A stretch of DNA of 16,599 nucleotides, taken from NCBI GenBank assembly GCA_036524675.1, contig DATDBU010000070.1, forward strand, positions 1 to 16,599, in the 5' to 3' direction. Made by a program: the position numbers and the translations under genes. Positions 7,017 through 13,728 of this stretch are shown here, in pieces; the stretch's first letter is position 1; each line of letters begins with the position of its first letter. The notes beneath the pieces were generated by a model that saw only the letters and a list, made by a program, of their open reading frames with translations, made no database searches and was not told the origin of the DNA. Origin of the DNA: DATDAW01 sp036524675 (lineage in GTDB: Bacteria; Verrucomicrobiota; Verrucomicrobiia; Chthoniobacterales; DASVRZ01).

Positions 7017-7616
7017 CTACTTCGACTCGTCAGGCAGGGTCATTACGTAATCAGCCAATCGTTTTGCTTCCTTTTGAGTGATATTGCGCGGTACAGTTAA
7101 CGTTACGGAAAAGTTTTCTTCTGGCCGTAATGGAAATAAGACTTTGAACTGATTGTTGTCTGCAACGGGTTCGACTGGCTCTTTGCCGTTGGTGGCCGCC
7201 AGGCTATCGTCCTCCTCATCTTCGTCGGGCAGTACCCGATCCTCGACGGTCTCTCTTTGCCCTAGAGCCGTTTGCCCAAGCGTCACGATATTGACGTCCC
7301 AAGCTATTCTGCTGCTATTTCCATGGCGCCCGCTAATAAAAGTCCCGCATTTTGCAGATTCGAGATCCTTAAGAAAGCGAATCACTTCATTACGCGAAAA
7401 TGAATTTCCATTCCGAGCGAGGATTTGCTGGAGCTTGTCGACGGTTGTTTCGGTCGCGCTGTTAGTCCTTGATGCCCAGTATTCAAAGCATAGTTTGGCA
7501 ACTGGTTGTGTGCGCAGCAGGGATCTGATTAGAGTAAGGTCAATTTCATTCACGGGCATACCATATAACGTTTTGATTTTATTGTCAAAAGGTTTTTTGG
7601 TTTTATTGTTATCCAC
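7017..7616 (-). CDS. cassette protein of unknown function, antisense to the array
   Basis: I do not recognise this 199-residue protein. Residues 1-115 look helical and could be a winged-helix or similar DNA-binding fold (FEYWASRTNSATETTVDKLQ, then FSRNEVIRFLKDLESAKCG). A very acidic linker follows (DEDEEDD, 131-137). The tail FSVTLTVPRNITQKEAKRLA (169-188) is a strand-helix unit. The gene runs opposite to the other cassette genes, and its stop lies 6 bp from the attI core site. It therefore cannot use a cassette promoter in intI and must have its own, in the 7617-7935 stretch. Composition is more A/T-rich than the liv genes, which fits transfer. Confidence 0.7.
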   Translation of the reverse strand: MDNNKTKKPFDNKIKTLYGMPVNEIDLTLIRSLLRTQPVAKLCFEYWASRTNSATETTVDKLQQILARNGNSFSRNEVIRFLKDLESAKCGTFISGRHGNSSRIAWDVNIVTLGQTALGQRETVEDRVLPDEDEEDDSLAATNGKEPVEPVADNNQFKVLFPLRPEENFSVTLTVPRNITQKEAKRLADYVMTLPDESK

Positions 7617-7971
7617 TTAAGGCAGTGAGGCCTGGTTCCACGGGAGACGGGGTCCTTTTGTACCTGGGGTGATGAAGCCGGTTGGATGTCGCCATCTGCA
7701 ATTCGTCTTGGTTTGGTTTCTGGAAACCTCGCGGTTTCGGTTGAGTCGGTGATAGAGTCCCCCTCGCGAAAGCTCGCCTACGCCATACCGGAGTCTGCCT
7801 CTCCGCAAGCGACGTTCCGCCCGCGTCCTGCGACCACCCCAGCCCAACAAAGCAATGGAGACGAACTGCCGGTAAAATCTGGATTTTCCGCATTCGCGGT
7901 TGAAGTCGATTGCCGGCAGTCGCTCACTTTGATACGTTAGGTCGCTCGACGCCACAACCCCTTACGCTGTA
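7617..7971. other. non-coding end of first cassette with attC-like right end
   Basis: No gene is convincing here; a minus-strand frame of about 94 codons exists but has low-complexity, arginine/proline-rich composition. Near the right end lies an inverted pair CTGCCGG / CCGGCAG (7867-7873 and 7914-7920) around a small CCGC-attc-GCGG hairpin. It is followed by GTTAGGT (7936-7942), which fits the attC core consensus. A matching left core is poor (GACGAAC at 7860). I read this as a diverged attC separating the minus-strand cassette from the STAND-nuclease cassette. Confidence 0.45.
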
Positions 7972-9003
7972 ATGAACAGTTCTATGATTGGCCGCGAGAA
8001 CGAGCGCCAACAGCTTGCTCAGTCCAAATCGTCTGTCATTCAGGTCGTGGGGCTTGGCGGCATCGGCAAGACCACCCTTATTCGCGCGGTTTTGGCCAAC
8101 GAGTTCAACCATCTGCGACATTTATATGTGGATTGTTGTCCCGGCGGTGGACTGCCATCTGACTTTACTACGAATCCGTCGGAGGCGCTGGCTGACAAAG
8201 ACCTTTTGGTTCTCGACGGTGCCGAGGTTGCTGAGGACTCTAGTATTCTGCGGGTCGCTGACCACGCACGCCGCGCCGGAATACGCACCATCATCGCTAC
8301 CCGTCGTGCGTTACCTATTCCCGATTCTGAACGAATTGAGCTCTCCGGGCTTTCCATTCGCGACGCGCTCTCTCTACTTTCTTCACAGTCTGCAGTTCTC
8401 CATTCCGGTGCCGACCTCCAAAGACTTGCCAACCATTTACACGGCCACCCGCTTGCTCTCTCGCTAGCCGCCCGCCTGCTCGGAGGGACTCCCGCCAGCG
8501 ACATTCTTCAGCGACTTGACGGGGAGATTTACCAAACGCCGCTACCTCCCGAGGAAACCTCCAGCGCAGGGAGCATAATCATTCCCGCGACGGATTCCGT
8601 CATCGAGGCCCTCAAGAAGACTCCAGAAGACCTTCATAAGCTTTCTCCTCGCAAGTTTGAGGAGCTTATTGCCGACCTGCTCCGTGGGATGGGTTGGGAT
8701 ACCTACCTGACCCCAGCCACCAGAGACGGCGGGATGGACATACTTGCTTACCTCAATACCCCGATTGGACGGTTGCTTTGCATTGTTGAGGCCAAGCACT
8801 ACAGACCAGACCGCCCTGTCGGAGTCCAACTGGTGCGCAATCTTTATGGCACATTTTGCGACCGTGAAGCCAACAGCTCATTGCTCGTGACATCGTCGTA
8901 TTTTTCTCCCGACGCTGTGGCGTTTCAGGAGAGGCACAAACACGTTCTTGAGTTGCGCGACTATACACACGTCATCAACTGGATTCGCAATCATGACAAG
9001 TAG
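7972..9003 (+). CDS. STAND/NB-ARC ATPase fused to Mrr-type nuclease
   Basis: The predicted role is an ATP-controlled DNA-cutting effector, probably anti-phage. The N-terminal half is a STAND/NB-ARC P-loop domain: Walker A GLGGIGKTT (27-35), Walker B DLLVLD (77-82), a sensor-like TIIATRR (106-112), and a GxP-type motif HGHPLAL (157-163). After a linker of about 60 residues comes an Mrr-like PD-(D/E)xK nuclease: KLSPRKFEELIADLLRGMGW (223-242), RDGGMDI with Asp256, and VEAKHYRPDRPVGVQLV with catalytic Glu273 and Lys275. All key residues of both domains are present. At 343 residues it is much shorter than Avs-type proteins; I see no winged-helix domain and no TPR/WD sensor. It is the sole gene of its cassette, with the attC at 9016 starting 13 bp after the stop. 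Defence is inference from domain pairing; both domain calls are strong. Confidence 0.88.
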   Translation: MNSSMIGRENERQQLAQSKSSVIQVVGLGGIGKTTLIRAVLANEFNHLRHLYVDCCPGGGLPSDFTTNPSEALADKDLLVLDGAEVAEDSSILRVADHARRAGIRTIIATRRALPIPDSERIELSGLSIRDALSLLSSQSAVLHSGADLQRLANHLHGHPLALSLAARLLGGTPASDILQRLDGEIYQTPLPPEETSSAGSIIIPATDSVIEALKKTPEDLHKLSPRKFEELIADLLRGMGWDTYLTPATRDGGMDILAYLNTPIGRLLCIVEAKHYRPDRPVGVQLVRNLYGTFCDREANSSLLVTSSYFSPDAVAFQERHKHVLELRDYTHVINWIRNHDK

Positions 9004-9015
9004 TACTCAACCGCG

Positions 9016-9104
9016 ACCTAACCATCGCTGCAGCAAACCCGACCATCGCGCTCCGGTTGCAATCCACGCGTCCCGTGGGCCGGGTCGCTGAGCTGGCGTT
9101 CGGC
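9016..9104 (+). repeat. classical attC site
   Basis: The left core is ACCTAAC (9016-9022) and the right core GTTCGGC (9098-9104, one departure from GTTRRRY). Inside, GCTGCAGC near the left can pair with GCTGAGC near the right, leaving one unpaired G, the extrahelical base that sets attC strand choice. Beyond it, ACCCG pairs with CGGGT. At 89 bp the length is typical. It starts 13 bp after the STAND-nuclease stop and ends 8 bp before the next start codon. Confidence 0.88.
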
Positions 9105-9112
9105 TATATAAA

Positions 9113-9487
9113 ATGAAGAACATCCTCGCATTTGCGGTTGCAGTGGTTCTATCGGCATGCAGCACCTATAGAGCCTATGAGTATCCACCCACCTATGCTT
9201 TCTCTTCCACGGACGAACTTTTCGAACTTTCTGTCCCCAATGCAAAAAAGCGAGCAAGAACACTCGCAACCTCCGACTACAAAAAAGGAATCTATCGAAC
9301 TCTCTTCTTTGGCTATCCGACCGGCGAGGGTCCGGAAGAACGACTGCTGCGAAAAAAATATGCAGTTTATTCGATCCCCATTGGCTGCGTAGTCTCGGAC
9401 AGTGTGATCGCGTTTACTGAAACATATAATGATACCATGAAGCCTCTTTTGGTTTCTCACTTCAACACAGACATATTCGCAAGATGA
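9113..9487 (+). CDS. small cassette lipoprotein, function unknown
   Basis: This 124-residue product has a lipoprotein signal peptide: MKN, a hydrophobic run, and lipobox LSAC with the lipidated cysteine at residue 16. The mature part has no family I recognise. It is basic in the middle (KKRAR near 45) and ends with YNDTMKPLLVSHFNTDIFAR. It starts 8 bp after an attC site and stops directly before the next, so it is the only gene of its cassette. I see no separate promoter. Confidence 0.75.
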   Translation: MKNILAFAVAVVLSACSTYRAYEYPPTYAFSSTDELFELSVPNAKKRARTLATSDYKKGIYRTLFFGYPTGEGPEERLLRKKYAVYSIPIGCVVSDSVIAFTETYNDTMKPLLVSHFNTDIFAR

Positions 9488-9623
9488 GCCGAACAATAAA
9501 GGGTGTATTGCCGCGAAGCCGGCAAATACACCCGTGGTTGAACAAGCCCGGGTTAGCCCGCCATGTCTCCGCAGCCAGCGCGCCGCGCTCCGCAGTCGCT
9601 GAGCAATATTGGGGTCGTTAGGC
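9488..9623 (+). repeat. composite attC-like site (hairpin copy A)
   Basis: The site opens with GCCGAAC (9488-9494), the next base after the TGA of the lipoprotein gene, and carries the shared hairpin core GGGTGTATTGCC / GGCAAATACACCC. A short-form end GTTAGCC is at 9552-9558. A second end, TCGCTGAGC then GTTAGGC (9617-9623), has the right half of a classical attC. The stretch GAGCAATATT-GGGG-TCGTTAGGC recurs nearly unchanged at 13667-13688. It appears to be a hairpin-type site joined to the right half of a classical one. Confidence 0.7.
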
Positions 9624-9655
9624 GGCGGAGCATCCTCACGTGAAAATACGTCCAT

Positions 9656-10216
9656 ATGATTATGAAGACTGAAATCCTGCGATTCTTACTTGTCATCGCT
9701 TTGCTCGTCGGCGCTCCTGAAGTGTTTGCGTTCAAGGAGGCCAGTAATCGCCCCTACATGCAGTCAGGTCCCGATGGGGTCTTTTACGCTCGGTGCATCC
9801 CAGAAACCAACAAAGGACCGGTGGGTGTCACCGAAGTCTATATCGTGCGCAAGGAAGGTGATCAGTTGGTTGACCGCTACGACTGGTACACCAAGCATGG
9901 AGTCGTTTTGGGATGGAGTCCTATCGCGGGAAAGGTCGCACTGCTCGCGATTCGCAAGGACGAGCCGGTTGCGCTGGACAAGCAGGTGGAGATCAGCATT
10001 TATCTCGGCGGCAAGTTGTTGAAGTCTTGGACGACTGCGGAGTTCCAGAGTCTGGGAGCGAAAGTCGAGCGAAGCCATTATGGTGGAGAGCGAGCGGTTT
10101 TCACGGTCGCAGATTGTGAGCAGATTCCCGGCACCAATGAGTACGCCTTCGTGATCAATCTGGGAGACAAGAAGGTTTCTTTCGATATCCTGACAGGCAA
10201 TCAATACCGCAAATGA
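9656..10216 (+). CDS. secreted cassette protein, function unknown
   Basis: This 186-residue protein has a signal peptide and probable cleavage after VFA at residues 23-25. Translation may start at the third codon (MKTEIL), which gives a more usual signal. The mature protein is rich in beta strands (VGVTEVYIVRKEGDQLV, VEISIYLGGKLLKSWTT, YAFVINLGDKKVSFDILTGN) and has two cysteines, 47 and 154, that could form a disulfide. I recognise no family. It is alone in its cassette, with the next attC-like site starting 4 bp after the stop. Confidence 0.75.
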   Translation: MIMKTEILRFLLVIALLVGAPEVFAFKEASNRPYMQSGPDGVFYARCIPETNKGPVGVTEVYIVRKEGDQLVDRYDWYTKHGVVLGWSPIAGKVALLAIRKDEPVALDKQVEISIYLGGKLLKSWTTAEFQSLGAKVERSHYGGERAVFTVADCEQIPGTNEYAFVINLGDKKVSFDILTGNQYRK

Positions 10217-10220
10217 CGCC

Positions 10221-10334
10221 GCCTAACAATAAAGGGTGTATTGCCGCGAAGCCGGCATATACACCCGTGGTTGAACAAGCCCGGGTTAGCTGAGATGCCC
10301 GGATGGCGGAATGCCTATGGCGCTTGTGTTAGCG
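10221..10334 (+). repeat. attC-like site (hairpin copy B)
   Basis: The left core is GCCTAAC (10221-10227). The shared hairpin GGGTGTATTGCC / GGCATATACACCC follows, then TTGAACAAGCCCGGGTTAGC, giving a 71-bp core that ends at 10291. About 40 further bases (TGAGATGCCCGGATGGCG through CGCTTGTGTTAG) are also shared with copies at 11993 and 14159, so the true right end may be GTTAGCG at 10328-10334. The inner stem carries a one-base bulge on its right strand. Confidence 0.7.
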
Positions 10335-10812
10335 GCAGGGAGTGGCGGAGCGGCGAGAATGGTGGCCGGGCGGGGTGTTGGATTCGACTTGCGGTCTTGC
10401 TTTGCACCACAACCGGCGAATTGTTCCGTTTTCGGAGCCAATAGACGGAGCGGATTTGGCTGTCTTTGGCAAAGCGCTTTACCGTGATGCCGTCCACGCC
10501 GCACGCCCCTGCGTCGGCTTGCACCTTTTCCCACGCCAGTCCGAGGGTTCGCTCTGATGGATTCTGACTGCACTATCCCTCAATCCAGCAGATACTTGCC
10601 TATTTTCACAGCCTTCTCCATTCACGCTTTTAGGCTTATCCTTTCATCAACCCGGGATCAGTCCAGCGGGCTGCGCACCGCCGACCCGGACGGTTCAAGA
10701 CGTGAGAGCCGAGCTCAGCGAGACAGCCGGCCTATCTTTGCCCATGTTTGTAAGCCGGCAATAGATCATCGTCGTAGAAGTCGCAATCCGCTTCCGTACA
10801 ACAGGTGACCCA
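10335..10812. other. cassette-array stretch with element debris
   Basis: There is no intact gene. The first 100 bases resemble the stretch after the site at 14159: both have GTGTT-GATTCGA, then CTTGC-TTGCACCACAAC and a G/T-rich run. These two cassettes thus share more than the attC site. Next comes a group II intron reverse-transcriptase fragment on the minus strand (10459-10560). The remaining 250 bases before the second intI copy show no feature I can name. Confidence 0.5.
10459..10560 (-). pseudogene. group II intron reverse transcriptase/maturase fragment
   Basis: The minus strand encodes LAWEKVQADAGACGVDGITV followed by KRFAKDS. This matches the N-terminal motif of LtrA-like intron-encoded proteins (consensus about AWxxVxANKGxxGVDGxT). 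Only some 30 codons remain, with no start codon in place and no RT catalytic motif YxDD. Some group IIC introns insert at attC sites, so a remnant inside a cassette array fits that known habit. Confidence 0.62.
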
Positions 10813-10971
10813 TCAACCGCGTTTCCCATGAAAAAGAATGAAGCGGCGGGTCCAATCGCAATAGGCCTGTTCGGTCCGGATGCTGTAATGTTTCAACCGC
10901 AAAGCCTCCCGAACGCAATCCAGCAATTTAGGCTTGCTGGCTTCGTGATTTTCTGAAACCGTTCCGGCCAT
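10813..10971 (-). pseudogene. intI: second truncated copy of the intI 5' end
   Basis: From ATG at 10971 the minus strand reads MAGTVSENHEASKPKLLDCV, then REALRLKHYSIRTEQAYCDW, TRRFILFHGKRG and a stop: 52 codons in one frame. It is nearly identical to the first remnant but lacks that copy's 10-bp duplication, so it keeps the older frame. It ends earlier, with homology lost at about 10820. There is no catalytic domain. It faces away from the 11096 cassette just as intI does in a normal integron. Confidence 0.88.
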
Positions 10972-11083
10972 GTGTTCGTTTTATCATGTCCTCCCCCCGA
11001 CTTTCCAGCCTGAATAGGCGAAACTTTTCTTTTTTTCAATCCCGAAATAGACGAAACAGTCTTTCGTCTAATTGTAGTTAGGC
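10972..11083 (+). promoter_or_regulatory. second attI copy
   Basis: The region repeats 6900-7011 almost base for base, including the TAGACGAAA (11048-11056) / TTTCGTCTA (11062-11070) stem, and ends in GTTAGGC (11077-11083). Identity stops at this core site, and the next gene starts 12 bp later. GTTAGGC is the canonical attI/attC junction, so the 201-residue cassette at 11096 is probably the first cassette of this second platform. Confidence 0.72.
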
Positions 11084-11095
11084 CGCTAAACGCCA

Positions 11096-11701
11096 ATGCC
11101 ACGTGAAGAAATCGAGCGCCTTTACGACGTGTTTTCGCGCTACAGTCGCCCGACTCAGCTTGAGGGCTGTCCGTGCTGCACGTCGCCCGCCGAAGCGCTG
11201 CTGCTCGTCAACAAGCCCATCCGCACTCTCACTGCACCAGAACTTGAGCACTATGCGTTCAAGGCTCTCTCGACGTGGGGAACGGTCAATGACTACAAGT
11301 ATTTCCTTCCGCGCATTCTCGAACTCACCGACAGCGGCAGCCTTCTCTGCGACACAGAGATTTTACTCCAGAAGCTTTATTACGGCGGTTTTCGCGACTG
11401 GCCGCCTGACGAACAGCAAGCAGTGCGCGATTACATTTTCGGCGTCTGGCGAGAGGCCCTTCAGACCTTGGACACGTCTCGCGCGGATGCTCTCTTGTGC
11501 GGTGCAGCTCCAGCACTGACCGACGTTACTCCCTTACTCGACTACGCAGATGCAGTCGCGCCCGAATTCAAATCCGCTTACGCCGCCGAGCACAGCAACC
11601 AAACCAAACGAAAGTTACTCAACAGCTTTTGGGACCGCAACACACCACCTTACCGACAAGTCTTGTCATGGCTTTATCCCAATGCCACAAACGCGGCCTA
11701 A
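11096..11701 (+). CDS. cassette protein of unknown function, 201 residues
   Basis: I cannot assign a function. The protein looks soluble and mostly helical. A cysteine cluster near the N-terminus (GCPCCTSP; Cys25, 27, 28) could bind metal. Then come TLTAPELEHYAFKALSTWGT and YKYFLPRILEL, which resemble uncharacterised proteins I have seen in soil bacteria. Its TAA stop (11699-11701) lies within the attC left core GCCTAAC, a common arrangement in integron cassettes. The gene starts 12 bp after the second attI core, so it would be read from any cassette promoter there. Confidence 0.8.
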   Translation: MPREEIERLYDVFSRYSRPTQLEGCPCCTSPAEALLLVNKPIRTLTAPELEHYAFKALSTWGTVNDYKYFLPRILELTDSGSLLCDTEILLQKLYYGGFRDWPPDEQQAVRDYIFGVWREALQTLDTSRADALLCGAAPALTDVTPLLDYADAVAPEFKSAYAAEHSNQTKRKLLNSFWDRNTPPYRQVLSWLYPNATNAA

Positions 11702-11787
11702 CCAAGCGCTGCACCGAATCGCTCGTAAGCTGTTTTTCTGCTATCAATTGCTCAGGGCTCGCGCTCGGTGAGCTTATGTCGTTAGGC
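11696..11787 (+). repeat. canonical attC site
   Basis: This is the clearest attC in the window. Left core GCCTAAC (11696-11702) and right core GTTAGGC (11781-11787) are exact reverse complements. The inner boxes GCTGCACCGA and TCGGTGAGC pair with one unpaired G on the left side, the classic extrahelical base. Between them lies a variable terminal structure containing a T-rich stretch. Length is 92 bp. The upstream gene ends inside it and the downstream gene starts 10 bp after it. Confidence 0.95.
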
Positions 11788-11797
11788 CTACTAGCAC

Positions 11798-11992
11798 ATG
11801 AACATTACCCCTTGCCCAAAGTGTGGCGCGACGAATCGAGAGATGGGTGAGATTTTTCCCAAGGGATCGAATTGGGACGTCAGATTTAAGTCAGAGGCGG
11901 CTTCAATTTTTGGTTTGAAGAAGAAAGTCAAAGCACTGGCTTGTCCGAAGTGTGGATATATTGAGCTTTACCTTGCTGACTCTCGAACGTAG
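11798..11992 (+). CDS. small zinc-ribbon cassette protein
   Basis: This 64-residue protein has two CPKCG knuckles, Cys6/Cys9 and Cys49/Cys52, an arrangement that binds one zinc ion in a zinc-ribbon fold. Between them are 39 residues with a basic stretch (GLKKKVKAL). The binding partner, nucleic acid or protein, cannot be told from sequence. The gene starts 10 bp after the canonical attC, and the next attC-like site begins directly after its stop. Confidence 0.82.
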   Translation: MNITPCPKCGATNREMGEIFPKGSNWDVRFKSEAASIFGLKKKVKALACPKCGYIELYLADSRT

Positions 11993-12105
11993 GCCTAACA
12001 ATAAAGGGTGTATTGCCGCGAAGCCGGCAAATGCACCCGTGGTTGAACAAGCCCGGGTTAGCGGAGATGTCGGATGGCGGAATGCCTATGGCGCTTGTGT
12101 TAGTT
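11993..12105 (+). repeat. attC-like site (hairpin copy C)
   Basis: Left core GCCTAAC (11993-11999) follows the zinc-ribbon stop codon with no gap. The hairpin is GGGTGTATTGCC / GGCAAATGCACCC, with T-A replaced by a T-G wobble in one pair. The 71-bp core ends in GTTAGCG (12057-12063). The conserved 3' extension runs on to GTTAGTT (12099-12105). Confidence 0.7.
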
Positions 12106-12345
12106 CCATGGAGCAACAGTGTCGCTAAAATAGCCGTCCGAAAGGGTGTTCGATTCGACGGGCGGCATGAATGGGAACCGCACCCGGCAAATTTCGAGTT
12201 ATGCGATGCTAATGAAGCGGGGCAACTTGGAGGCGTCCATCCTTATTTTCAAGCGAAGCGAACCGGCCAAGACAATGCCCTTCGACGCCGTCGTCCGGAG
12301 TTGGATTTCGAAAACGGTGATGCATGGGCATGGGTTGCTTAAGCG
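12106..12345. other. array stretch between attC-like site and IS110 remnant
   Basis: No gene is seen. The stretch includes GGGTGTTCGATTCGAC (12145-12160), shared with the regions after the sites at 10221 and 14159, after which similarity ends. Both strands have open frames of 75-110 codons, but they overlap each other and match nothing I know. I treat the stretch as debris between cassettes. Confidence 0.45.
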
Positions 12346-12701
12346 GTTGGCCTCTTTCACGCAACGCTGGTAGGTGGAAAAAAAGTTCCCGCCGCCCGCG
12401 AGTGGTGGCGTCGGGTTTCCAGACCGTCGGTGACAAGCCCGAGAGGTGGATGCGAGCGACCTTGGCGGCGTCGAGCTTGTCGTTGGCTAGATAGGCTTTG
12501 CCGACTTGGCCCGCCCGGTGGCTCTCCAGGATGAGGGCTTTTCGTCCGATGGCTTCCAGCCGTTCGACGACGGAGAAGCACCATCGGCAGCCGGGAGGCT
12601 GCCCCGCCCTGGCGGGGCAGCCCACAGGGCGAGACGGAGCGGGAGCGAGCGAGTCATTCCTTATGGACATCCAGTCCGAGATGGAGTGTAATTTTCTTCA
12701 T
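12346..12701 (-). pseudogene. IS110-family transposase remnant
   Basis: On the minus strand, ATG at 12701 begins MKKITLHLGLDVHKE and then stops. The start GLDVHK, with its catalytic aspartate, is typical of IS110 DEDD transposases. Coding sense resumes further on as ALILESHRAGQVGKAY, LANDKLDAAKVARIHLSGLS and VWKPDATTRGRRELFFH, again typical of the family. After another frameshift it continues as YQRCVKEANRLSN and is lost near 12346. The two parts are separated by a GC-rich hairpin with a 12-bp stem (12597-12608 / 12611-12622). The C-terminal domain with its catalytic serine is missing. Confidence 0.82.
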
Positions 12702-12958
12702 GGTGTGGCTGCTGGTTCGAGTTAATGATTGGCGGCACGACGCCCTGTCCTGCCCGCCCTTTAAATGCGGTTGCTGGCTGCCGCCGCAGCCACCCTTCGG
12801 GTTGACCTGGCGGTCAAGCTATCTCGTTCCACTCGGTTCTGCGCTCGTCTGCGAGAGCAACCCGTCCCGCCGAGGCGGGAGCAACCACACCCCGCTTTCC
12901 AACCTCTTCCCACGCAGGCTGCCGCACGAATCACCAGGCGCCGGCAGCCATAAAGTCT
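12618..12958 (+). repeat. 340-bp direct repeat, copy 1
   Basis: This segment, from CAGCCCACAGGGCGAGACGG to TAAAGTCT, recurs at 14381-14723 with only scattered differences. It contains the start of the IS110-type transposase (minus strand) and the non-coding flank in front of it, including the hairpin TCCCGCC-GA-GGCGGGA (12865-12880). It looks like one end of the insertion sequence with neighbouring DNA, left behind twice in the array. Confidence 0.9.
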
Positions 12959-12978
12959 TGGCCAAACCACATTGCAGC

Positions 12979-13668
12979 ATGAGTGACGAATCCATTTTGT
13001 TAATCCTCTGCACCAGCTTCGGTTGGCTGCTTCTTCTACTGCTCGGACTTACAGGGCTGTTCCACCTCATTTGCATCGGCCTCTTGAAGTTCGACAAGAT
13101 TGCATGGAAAAAGGTCGATTATGTGTGGATCGGAGTAGGCGCGCTCGGTCTGATTTCCACGACGGCAGACAACCGAGTCCTTCTCGCGACGAACAGCTTG
13201 GACCTCGCGACCCAACGCACGACTTTTGCCCTACAGTATCTTCGCCAATCATTAGTGACGGATCCCCCGCGTTATCTCTGCACCAAGTTTGTCCGCTCGG
13301 AGTTCTCGCCAGCCAATTTCGACGGGATACAGAAGCAGTTCGACTCAGCTTGCGCTTGGTTAAAGACAGCGCCCAAAGTTCTCCCCGACTCAGATAATCC
13401 TCCTTTCAAGCCTCTCAACTTTGCGGATACCAACTTTCCGGCATCGGTAACCGACAAGACTATCTTGGATATCGTCGGAGGAATTTGTATGTGGTTTGAC
13501 GAGTATGAGAATCGTCGAAAGGCACTCGAAAAGCTTCAAGCCCAAACGAAACGAAGAGAAGGTGAGTTTATCTATCGTATCATGGGGCCTCTCTTGATCT
13601 GCATCGCTATTGCACTCCGGCTAACAAAAGTAACAGGTGAGATCAGACTCGACCGCAAGCCGCGATGA
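12979..13668 (+). CDS. cassette membrane protein, function unknown
   Basis: This 229-residue protein has likely membrane segments at residues 6-36 (LLLLLLGLTGLFHLICIGLL, perhaps one long or two short helices), 47-61, and 200-215 near the C-terminus. The middle 140 residues form a soluble domain with cysteines at 101, 125 and 170 and a charged coiled-coil-like end (EYENRRKALEKLQAQTKRRE). I recognise no family. An upstream in-frame start at 12700 would add 93 residues encoded by the 340-bp repeat, which is clearly not coding, so I chose the ATG at 12979. The gene's last codons overlap a possible attC site. Confidence 0.72.
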   Translation: MSDESILLILCTSFGWLLLLLLGLTGLFHLICIGLLKFDKIAWKKVDYVWIGVGALGLISTTADNRVLLATNSLDLATQRTTFALQYLRQSLVTDPPRYLCTKFVRSEFSPANFDGIQKQFDSACAWLKTAPKVLPDSDNPPFKPLNFADTNFPASVTDKTILDIVGGICMWFDEYENRRKALEKLQAQTKRREGEFIYRIMGPLLICIAIALRLTKVTGEIRLDRKPR

Positions 13669-13688
13669 GCAATATTGGGTCGTTAAGC
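13619..13688 (+). repeat. probable diverged attC site
   Basis: The right end, ATGAGCAATATT-GGG-TCGTTAAGC, matches the right end of the composite site at 9488-9623, and GTTAAGC (13682-13688) fits the core consensus. The left core GGCTAAC (13619-13625) is imperfect, and no clear L box pairs with GATGAGC. The site overlaps the last 16 codons of the membrane-protein gene and lies 40 bp before the next start. Confidence 0.55.
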
Positions 13689-13728
13689 GTCGCTTCGCGT
13701 TTTATGAACTCGGCAGTAAACAGCCCTT

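Noticed and set aside
7609..7955. Minus-strand frames between the first cassette gene and the STAND gene
   Set aside because: Two overlapping frames have biased Arg/Pro-rich composition and no recognisable motif; one overlaps the start of the 7017-7616 gene.
12700..12978. Longer N-terminus for the membrane protein
   Set aside because: These 93 codons fall in the 340-bp repeat, which contains insertion-sequence DNA and occurs again without this gene.
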